Of a stretch of 64,000 nt of DNA, positions 55,746 through 64,000 are shown in pieces. Source of the DNA: Lathyrus oleraceus (lineage: Eukaryota; Streptophyta; Magnoliopsida; Fabales; Fabaceae); assembly GCF_024323335.1 (NCBI RefSeq), contig NC_066579.1, forward strand, positions 133,478,354 to 133,542,353, read 5' to 3'. Position numbers and translations under genes: made by a program. Under the pieces are notes generated by a model. It searched no databases. It was not told the origin of the DNA and was given only the letters and a program-made list of their open reading frames with translations. Numbering within the stretch: position 1 is the stretch's first letter; each line of letters opens with the position of its first letter.

Positions 55746-55891
55746 AGCGGAAGAAAGTCATAATAGGGAGCAGAAAGGGAAGGAACATCAGGGATACCGG
55801 TTACTAGGCATATAATAGATGACCGACCCAGCATGAATTGGGGGATATTTCCAATACACTCATTATCCAGAAGAGGGCTAAAAAGAAATTA
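55746..55891 (-). mobile_element. element D internal 3' region, second part
   Basis: Continuation of 46622 after the copia insertion, resembling 14230-14360 of element B, with GGGATACCGGTTACT and an imperfect ATACC/GGCAT hairpin near 55796. It is cut at 55892 by LTR C. Confidence 0.8.
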
Positions 55892-56409
55892 TGTCGCAAC
55901 GCGAAAAACAACCGGCGGGAAAAGACACAGAGCCGCCACCGTGCGTTATTTATCCCAAAGGAGGGAAAGGAAACGCTCGAAGTAAACCTGAAAAAGGGAA
56001 AGGAATGGTCTTACGACCAGAGATTGCATGGTACGGGATTCGGTTACGCAAGGGGAAGGTATTAGCACCCCTCACGTCCGTCGTACTCGACGGGATCCAC
56101 GCTCAACAGGACAGAATAAGGTTGCTGAATAACTGCTCAAAGAATGCACACACACTGGATTAAAACAGAGATGGAAGAAGACAGAAGCGGACTCGGCAGG
56201 ATGTCGCATCCTGGGCCTACGTAGTTTGTCAGACACAAACATCAGAGTCGACGTAGTTCGGGGAAATGGGAAACGGGCTCGCTAGGATATCGCATCCTAT
56301 GCCTACGTATCTCATCTGGAATGAGAATCAGAGCTACCGTAGTTCGGCTAACGCACGCCGAAACAAAACACACGCAAAGACGCTGAGACGTCAAAAGAAA
56401 CACACAACA

Positions 56410-56570
56410 GGAAATGGAATGCCAATCAATGGACTTACATCCAACTCCTCACAAAACAAACAAACGGGAAACCGAATGCCAATGGCTGGACTTACATCAG
56501 ACTCCAAGCACACAACAAACGCAACAGGAAACCGAAGGCCAATAGTTGGACTTACATCAGACTCCACACA
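56410..56570. repeat. tandem repeat with TGCCAAT(C/G)..TGGACTTACA core (LTR C)
   Basis: Three units of about 57-60 bp at about 56418, 56475 and 56535, equivalent to the arrays in LTRs A and B. Confidence 0.8.
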
Positions 56571-56885
56571 AACAAGCAATCGCTAACCAGCGAACACCAA
56601 AGGTAGAAAGCAAATTGACAAACTAAAAGGGAGTCTGGAACTCGAGCCTAGAAGTTGTCAAGCAAAACACACGCAAAAAGAAAAAGGGTGCCCGGAGAGA
56701 TCTCGCACGATCTCCTGCCTACGTACCTCATCTGGTATGAGGATCAGGGCGACGTAATTCCCCTTAACAGGGAAAAACTTCTCCTAACCAGAGACCAAGG
56801 GAATAACAGACTAAAAGGGAGACTGACTCGAGCCTAATAGTCATCATGCAAATTATAACCCTAGGTTGAGGTCTCTAACAAGAGT

Positions 56886-56953
56886 TTGACTCACAAAGGC
56901 AGTGAGTCAACTCAAGTCTATCTCTACGTACGTTCAACTTCCTCGAAAGTTGA
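56886..56953. other. two hairpins in LTR C at the site of LTR A's hairpin array
   Basis: 56886-56910: 9-bp arms TTGACTCAC/GTGAGTCAA with a 7-nt loop AAAGGCA. 56934-56953: 7-bp arms TCAACTT/AAGTTGA with loop CCTCGA. The place, just inside the TGCCAATC repeats, matches 5828-6068 in LTR A. Confidence 0.75.
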
Positions 56954-58858
56954 TCATACGACTCCTACAGATAGGAGATGAGAAGCAAAAGTAGATAAAC
57001 ATCAAAAGCAATCATCACACGCTATATGCAAACAAGCGGCTCATACAAGGCTGGGCTTTAGTCAAGGGGTCATATCAACCTCGACAAACAAGCCAACACT
57101 GGAAAGGGTGTCTGAGGCTCTTAACCACTGACATTGACCGTCAGGGTGAGCAGATGAAAGGTAATGAGGGTTGGACCTCATAGCTCTTAACCCGGGCCTG
57201 GGTGAGCTTGAATCAATGAAAACGTGGGGGTCCAGAATGAGGGACCCTGCTCCACTTGACTGACACTGTACAAGATCTGGGGGACGTGTCCAAGAGCATC
57301 AGCACATAGTGCGAGCATAATGGACGACTCAAACGATTAGCAGGGGATTGATTTCTAATCCCTTCTATTCGCCAATTGCCTCTTCACTTAAGAGGACTTG
57401 AAGTACATGGCACAAAAGTAAACAATCACAGACATTGCCTCTTAAGGAGGACTTCAGCCAAATTCCTGCCAAAAGAAACGACAGGGCTTCCAGACTACAT
57501 GGAGTTAGAATGGTTACCTAGGTGGTATGCCAACCACAAGCAAATCAACTCAAGCAATGAGCTAAAGCAACTAAAGTACCTGTAAGAAAGTCAAACAAGT
57601 CAATATTCACATTCAGACAAATCCAACAGACAGTCAACAGTGTTACAACCAATAAGCACAATGCAAGTCAATCAACTCAAATGAATTCATCACCAAGGAA
57701 CCTACAACACAATAAAGGTTAGTGGATAAAGCAGATTTACATCTCAAGTCATGAGATTGCATCAACCATTAGGACTATAAGCTTGAACCTGAAATGCAAA
57801 ACTCAAAAGATGAGTACAAACCACTAGCACCAAGGCTAGGGTCAAAGGCAAAGCAAAAAGTCAAAACAACAACCAATAATCAACATGAAGCACATTTATT
57901 CAAGCAAGAACATGTCCTAAAAAGGACCAAGTCTAAAGCATTAGCCAAGGTCATCACATGAGCAAGATATGGCAAAGACAATTACAAAGCACACAATTGG
58001 ACATCAAGAATCAAAATTCCATATTAAAACAGAAATGAATTAAACAATCATGAAAATTTATATACAGGCTCAACATGTCAAACCCAAGCAGCATGCAAAA
58101 GATTAGAATCAGAAGAGCTTAATTGGCATGTCAATGAAAATGAACAAGATCAACATCAAAATGTGTGACACACATTGTCACACCCCATATTCATGTGCCT
58201 AAAACAGAGATGGAAAATGATAAAAATGCACAACCAAGCCTCAAACCTCATGCAACATGTTGGGAATCAGCATACCAAATTTCAAATCAATTGGCCAATG
58301 TATGAGCATTTCACAATTGAATTGGTACAACATGTCACATTTGCATACATGTTCAAAGAACAGTCCACAATTCAAAATCCAGAAATGATAAAATCAAGAA
58401 ATCACAACCACAAAATAATAGACATCAAGATGAACATTTGGCAAAGAATTTGGATTAAATTGGATTAATTTTCAATTTGTTATGAATTTTCAAAGTTGGA
58501 CAAAAAAAATATGATTTAATGAAGAAATCACATGATGAAATGGAGGGAAATAGAAATGTTTGGATTTAATTTGAAATAATGCTAGAGGCTGGAATCGAAC
58601 CAGGTAGAAAAAAAATGGAGGCGCTGCAACAAATAAAATCACAAAAACGACACAGCCAGGAATCGAACCGTGCATGGAACCAAAACGCATCACTTCATTT
58701 ATTGAAGTGGCGTCCCTGTCAGCGAGTCTAAGTACATGTGGACAAGTCAACAACATAGCAACCAATCAAATGGACAACAGGAAAAGCGCGTGGCAGCTGA
58801 CGGGGCGTAAACCCTAGCAAACACCAGGCGGTGGCGCTACAGTACAGGGCGGTGGTTT

Positions 58859-58885
58859 CCACCGTCTCCTACCTTGAGACGGTGG
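58859..58885. other. CCACCGTCTC hairpin in LTR C
   Basis: Perfect 10-bp arms CCACCGTCTC and GAGACGGTGG with a 7-nt loop CTACCTT. The arm sequence is nearly that of the palindrome in the plus-strand solo LTR at 39986-40009. Confidence 0.9.
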
Positions 58886-60782
58886 CTCTACAGTAGCCAA
58901 CATTTTTTGTGTGTGCAGATTTTAACATATTATACATGAATGGAAAGGTCTTGACGCGTACATTCCAAATATCATGCTAACTAAGCCTAAATCTTCATGG
59001 ATTGGACGAATCGAACGAAATAAGTTTCTAGATCTAAACTTTAATTCAACACAACTTCTTCATTTTTCATCCAAAGTTCATGAAATTTATATCAGAATAA
59101 CCAGCATGCAAAGATCTACCATAACATGTCTATAAAATTAAGAATTAAGAGCTTCGAATTTTCACCAACCTGGAATGGAAGTGATGAAAACAGCGTGTTC
59201 AAAGCCTCAAAAGTGTGTAGATCTTCTCCTTTGCTCTTGTTATGAAGCTTGATGTAGAAATGGATGCTTGCCACGACCTAGATCTTGCTTAATTTGGAAC
59301 TTCCATATTCATGTTCTTGAGCTTGATGCATATGAATCTTCACCAATTTCTTCAAACCAAAGACCAAATCCTACTCAATGATGCATGCTGAACCAGAATA
59401 TGCATAGAAATTCATGCCTTGTGTGAAGAAATTTTGAATTTTGATGAGAGAGAATTTTAAAGGGAAAATTTTTTCTAGATCTAGAATGTGTGATTATGAT
59501 CCAATTCTGTTATGATTAGCCTTATATACTCCTCCTTAATCATGTTCAAATTGAGTTTAAGCATGGCTAATGAAAGATTAATGAAATATGGGGTGTTTTG
59601 CAAATTTGGAAAAGTGTGGTGCATGGCCTAATATGGACGTGAACAGTAGCATGCTAGCATCCAATTTCACTCAAAATCACCTAATAAACACAATGGGATT
59701 GGAATTATGCTTGTAGCTTGCACCAAATTTAAATTCCCCAATTTCCCTCCAAAATGCATGTGAATGAGCACATGATTATGTGAACCTTTTTCATGCAATG
59801 CAATGATAGATTTGGAAAATATAGGTCATGAGAAAAAATTTGCAAAAAGAGTGGCTTCATTTGGAGTTTTGAGTCAAAAGTTATGGCACTTTGAAGTTTC
59901 ATGCACACTTGGTGATCATTTGCTCATAACTCCTCAACCATTCATCATAAATTCATGAAATAGGACTTTTTGGAAATGGGAGAAAAAGATATTCAACTTT
60001 CATGTTGGACAAAATTTCATTTGAAGCTTCCTTGATGATGTAAAATCAAGTTGAATTTGAACCAAAATCTTTCCATTTTGGGAAACTTTCAATTACAGGT
60101 CACTTTCCATTTTTGGAAACTTTTGATCTGACCTCAAATTCCTCAAGATAAGTGTTTGTAATGACACATGAACCCCTTTGGGACATGAATGAAGTGTCTC
60201 AAACCATCTCTCCACCTCCTAGCCCTCAGTTGACTTTCGGTTGACTTTACAGGTCCTCAGATGACCTAGCCATGCTCTGATCAGCTTGAGCCTCAACCAC
60301 TTGAGGAATTGGCTCAGAAATGAAACCCCTAGCCCATATAAGCTCTCCCACATAACCATGTGATCTTCATCATCAACAAATACCTCATCTCCTTGAAAAT
60401 CCCTAGTTGAAAGAATGGCACTGATTAGGGTTGACCAGAGGTCAAAACCCTAATCCAGAGGAATCTAAGCATGAACAATGAACCCCTTGAGGATGACATA
60501 ACCATGATGATGATGATGTACACTTGCAATCAAGATAATACTCAACCTCCTTGAAGAACCAAGAAAACCCTAATTGAAGCACAAACCCTCAGATGGTTGA
60601 TGATCAATCCATGGAAACCCTTAGGCTTGAACCATATACCACTTCCATCTTCTGAAAAAGATATTGGAGGATGACTTCTAATTTTCATATGATATGCAAT
60701 ATGAGAATGCCTAATGTCCTAAAATGAAATGCAATATGCTAAGCTAGTCCCAAGAGAGGAGGGCAAATTTTGAGGTGTTACA

Positions 60783-60795
60783 GTTGCCCCTATTC
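60783..60795 (-). other. polypurine tract of element C
   Basis: In sense TGAATAGGGGCAAC-like sequence directly before the 3' LTR, matching AAATAGGGGCATC in elements B and D. Confidence 0.7.
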
Positions 60796-63130
60796 AATCC
60801 ACTATGAACCTGTCGATATGAACATCCTCGGCTTTCAGATGATCAGGGTGAAGAGTGATTGAATACCAAGAACAGACGAACAATTTGCGCTCCGCTGGGA
60901 ATTATTATATATTTTTTGCTTTTCTTGAACCCCACAACTTTCTGATTTTTTCCTTCTCCGGAACCCCGGTACTTCTTTGATTGATTTTTTTTTGTTGCTT
61001 TTTCTTGGACCCCGAACAATTATTTCCGCGCGTATGATCCATGATCACCGCATTTGAATCCCAACAACTTCATAACACTCCTGTTTGCCAAACAATGAAC
61101 CCCGATCTCCATTTGAACCCCAATCGCCTGACGATAACTCGCGATCGCCATTGTGAACCCCATTCTCCAGAAAACACCCCGTGTCTCCCTTTCTCCATTT
61201 GAACCCCGCTCTCCAGAAAATGCCCAACACTTTCTTTTCTCCATTGGGACCCCGCTCTCCATTTTCTTGTGATAATTCCGCTGGCAACGCCAGAAATAAC
61301 ACCAAAACACCACTCTGATGGCGACATATCAGAGAGTACACCTCCTCAACAGGAAGGTAATCATGTGCATTTCTTCCTCCGAAGATACCCATAACGACTT
61401 CTGTTGGCCTCGCCAAAGTCTAAGGTGACACATGATCAGAAGACAATCCTGAGGACCTCATCCCGGATACAATCTTCAACTCCAATCTCCATTTGAACCC
61501 CGTTCTCCAGAAAATGCCGCAACACTTCCTTTTTTCCATTTGAATCTCGATTTTCGCGCTGATCGCGTAACGTTCTTTGATCTTTATTTCCATCTCCGCT
61601 CGACGGAAAATTTTCCTCCAATATCGAGCTACTGGGGAACATTGTTGATCTGACGTCATGATGCTAAACTCCTCAGAGTAACATCTTCACCATCCGGCGA
61701 AACCAATTCTCAAGCGGTAACCACGACTTGAGTAACATCTTCCAACTTCCATCTCGCACGACAAAAATCTTCTCCAGTATCGCACTACTGGGTAATACCA
61801 TTAACCCAAAATCACGATGCTAAACTCCTCAGAGTAACATCTTCACCATCCAGTGAAACCAACTCTCAAACGGTAACCACGACTTGAGTAACTGATGCTC
61901 GCAATACTGATGCTGATCTTCCAACCAGCGAAACCACTTCTCAAACGGCAACCACGGCTTGAGTAGCATCTTCACCAACCGGCGAAACCAAATCTCAAAC
62001 GGTAACCACGGCTTGATACTAGCTTACGCTTGCAATGATGATGCATGATTTTTTTCAGCGTAATGCTCCATAACCATGGAAATGCTACGCAATTAGGTAT
62101 GCAATATGCTATGCTTCTCTTAAATGATGAATGCATAAAAAGTATCCCCCTCAGGGACTCTACTGGGGAGCTTGAGGCACTCTGCTGAGGAACCTGATAC
62201 CACTCCAAATCTCCACCCTGCTGGGGAATAGCACTGCTGCTGGGGAAAGGACAACCCTCACCAGGGAAGAAAACCACCAACACACTCTGCGGGGAAAACA
62301 ACAATCTTCCGACTTGCTGGGGAACTAACAAGCTCCATCATGCTAGGGGAAACAACAACCTTCCGACCTGGCTGCCGAGGAAATACCGATCCCGAACCTG
62401 CTAGGGAAAATACGGAATATTGACACGGAACCCCTTGTCGACTCGTCGACCTCTGGTATTCACCAGCTAACCACAGTGTCAACTTTCCACTCTTCAGACT
62501 TTGAAGAGTCTTCTTGATTAATCCTCAAGGATCGTCGCCATTCTTTCACCGTCTTTTCACCATTCTTCAATTCCTCGTCCCTGATTGGACTCTGCGGGGA
62601 TCTCTTGTCAAAAGTTTCACCTCACAACCTGCAAGTGAGTGAAAATATCTAACAGCTCCTGCAAAAGAGATCGTTAGATAAAAACGTGCCCCAGGCGTGC
62701 CAAAATTTCAACACCTAGGTCACTCAAACTTCCGAATAAGATTTCAGGTTTTCAATCTTATCAACATGCATTGGAAGGGACCTGTATGTCTCAAAATGCA
62801 AAGATTCTTTATCAAAATACGGATGTTTTTGCAATCAAAGTGGTAATGAAAACAAAAGACAAAATTATTTGACTGAATATGCATTTTATTGATTGAAAAG
62901 GTGGCTCAAAACTGAGCAATACACAGGAAGCAATTCCTGAAAAGAGGTAATTGCGCACAAAAGGAAAAATCTATCCTAATGGCAATGTGAACCCGCAATC
63001 TCATCGAGTTCCAACTCGGTTACACCCCATATGTCCTCAAGACTCTCCGTGCTTTCTGCCTTCTGAACAAGACGCTTCCGACTGATCTCTGCCGGGGATT
63101 ATCCATGTGTCTTAACCAAAACACAAACGA
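60796..63130 (-). other. 3' noncoding region of element C, repeat-rich
   Basis: Between integrase and the 3' LTR. 61140-61500 has repeats of CATTTGAACCCCGCTCTCCAG. 61660-62030 has units with AACTCCTCAGAGTAACATC and CTCAAACGGTAACCACG hairpins. 62150-62410 has CTGCTGGGGA motifs. The open frames over this region translate these repeats and match no protein I know. Confidence 0.7.
61709..62017. repeat. CTCAA(A/G)CGG-type hairpin repeats (element C)
   Basis: Four 24-nt units at 61709-61732, 61865-61888, 61940-61963 and 61994-62017, with arms CTCAA(G/A) and CTTGAG around (C)GGTAACCACG. The last copy ends in CTTGAT and loses one pair. Confidence 0.8.
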
Positions 63131-63171
63131 TCATGTCAGACGCAGTTGTTCGTTTCAATCCCTCTTTTGCC

Positions 63172-63248
63172 TGGACCGCCCTTTCGGGTTTTCAGTCCAC
63201 CGGGATACCCTTTTTTGCCCAAGCCGCCCTTGTGGGGTTTTCGACTTG
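63172..63248 (-). other. paired GNRA-type hairpins after integrase (element C)
   Basis: Site 1 (63172-63199): outer TGGAC/GTCCA, inner CCC/GGG, GAAA loop in sense. Site 2 (63220-63248): outer CAAG/CTTG, inner CCC/GGG, ACAA loop. Same layout as A (208-282) and B (18014-18086). Confidence 0.7.
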
Positions 63249-63373
63249 CCGGGTGTACAGTTTTTTCCTTTTTATCCCTAATTTTTGCCCGAACCTTTTT
63301 TCATTTTTTTTCGGTTCGCCGGGATGCCCATTTTTGCCTGGACTATTTTATTCTTTTCGTCCAGCGGGTCTCT

Positions 63374-64000
63374 TTATACGAAGTATTTTTTAACTGCGTC
63401 CGCATTCACAGGGGATGGAAAATCCTCGCCATCCATGGTCGTCAACAACAAGGCTCCGCCAGAGAAAACCTTCTTGACCACGAATGGACCTTCATAATTG
63501 GGTGTCCACTTGCCCCGACGATCGTTTTGAGGAGGAAGGATCCTTTTCAACACCATGTCTCCTACGTGATATACCTGAGGTCATACCTTTTGGTCAAAAG
63601 CACGCTTCATCCGCTGCTGGTACAACTGCCCATGACAGATGGCCGCCAGCCTCTTTTCCTCGATCAGGCTCAACTCTTCGTACCAAGTCCTTACCCATTC
63701 AACTTCTTCCAATTTCACGTCCATCAGGACTCTCAACGAAGGTATCTGAACCTCAACCGGTAGCACGACTTCCATCCCATACACAAGAGAGAACGGCGTT
63801 GCCCCAGTAGATGTACGCACCGAGGTTCGATACCCATGCAATGCAAACAGCAATATCTCGTGCCAATCCTTATAGGTCACGACCATCTTCTACACAATCT
63901 TCTTAATATTCTTATTAGCTGCCTCGACCGCCCGATTCATCTTTGGACGATAAGGAGAAGAATTGTGATGCTCAATCTTGAACTCCCGACACAGTTCTGC
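63374..64000 (-). pseudogene. Ogre integrase, C-terminal half (element C, runs off the edge)
   Basis: One continuous frame from the window edge to the stop at 63371-63373, interrupted by two in-frame stops, TAG at 63890-63892 and TGA near 63578-63580. Recognisable parts are FKIEHHNSSPYRPKMN followed by AVEAANKN with the catalytic glutamate, YKDWHEILLFALHGYRTS, VRTSTGATPFSLVYGMEVVLPVE and the C-terminal KWTPNYEGPFVVKKVFSGGA. It would insert element DNA into the chromosome as part of the pol polyprotein. The rest of the catalytic core lies beyond 64000. Both stops are consistent with single C-to-T changes on the sense strand, as expected in methylated, silenced copies. Confidence 0.85.

Larger units (their letters stand above)
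55892..60782 (-). repeat. 3' LTR of element C (4891 bp)
   Basis: In sense it starts TGTAACACC at 60782 and ends TTGCGACA at 55892. U5 has the shared GGTGCTAATACCTT box and the PBS-like motif at 55928-55938. A TATATAAG box in sense lies near 59522-59529. Noncoding throughout; hairpins and repeats are listed separately. Confidence 0.85.
55892..64000 (-). mobile_element. Ogre-type Ty3/gypsy element C (partial)
   Basis: Minus-strand element with its 3' LTR (55892-60782), polypurine tract, long 3' noncoding region and the end of integrase, leaving the window at 64000. It is the same family as element A, judging by U5 and the post-integrase region. It inserted into element D. Confidence 0.85.

Noticed and set aside
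58575..58672. Possible tRNA genes from GGTTCGATTCC motifs
   Set aside because: No acceptor, D or anticodon arms can be formed around them, and the T stem does not pair.
61020..61660. Several overlapping minus-strand frames of 68-123 residues
   Set aside because: All are different frames of the CCCCGCTCTCCAG tandem repeats in element C's 3' region, with no recognisable domain.

Overview
This window is plant nuclear DNA from a repeat-dense intergenic region. I find no host gene I can support. The organism is most likely a legume with a large, Ogre-rich genome (tribe Fabeae: Pisum, Vicia or Lathyrus). That inference rests on Ogre/TatV-type Ty3/gypsy elements with very long LTRs (3.7-5 kb), a primer-binding site matching the 3' end of tRNA-Arg, a post-pol region full of tandem repeats, SIRE/Maximus-type Ty1/copia elements and a CACTA transposon. 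The genus is not proven by the sequence.

Layout from left to right. 1-9912: Ogre-type element A on the minus strand, entering from the left edge, with decayed pol, a shortened but open gag, PBS and a 4974 bp 5' LTR. 9913-29216: a tandem duplication of about 16.85 kb. Its left copy survives as an LTR stub plus flank (9913-12365). Its right copy is an almost complete but internally deleted Ogre-type element B (12382-27717) plus the same flank (27718-29216). Element B's 5' LTR carries a 1958 bp solo LTR with a CCACC target-site duplication. 29217-30769: a compound microsatellite and unassigned DNA. 30770-33975: a decayed LINE on the minus strand, cut by a plus-strand LTR (E, 33976-37443). LTR E is cut by a SIRE-like element (37444-43584), whose LTR holds a 3677 bp solo LTR with a CACAC duplication. 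A CACTA transposon follows (43585-45484), truncated inside its transposase and fused to a fragment of Ogre-type element D (45485-46622 and 55746-55891). D is split by a young SIRE/Maximus copia element (46623-55740, duplication TCCAC). 55892-64000: Ogre-type element C on the minus strand, 3' LTR first, running off the right edge inside integrase.

Two Ogre-like LTR families are mixed here. B, D, E and the 3677 bp solo LTR start TGTAAGA and end GCTACA. A and C start TGTA(A/G)CACC and end TGCGACA. Despite unrelated U3 regions they share U5 boxes and a PBS-like motif inside U5.

The strongest unexplained signal is RNA-like structure in the noncoding parts of these elements. A pair of hairpins sits just downstream of integrase in A, B and C: an outer stem whose base pairs change together, an asymmetric internal loop, a CCC/GGG stem and mostly GNRA-type tetraloops. 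Element B's 3' region also holds covarying hairpin arrays and many antisense matches to the element's own PBS. Element A's LTR has an array of 17-nt hairpins. The copia LTR has a 41-bp perfect inverted repeat built from four GTTAACCGGTTAAC palindromes. All reading was by eye; no alignment, folding or database search was run.
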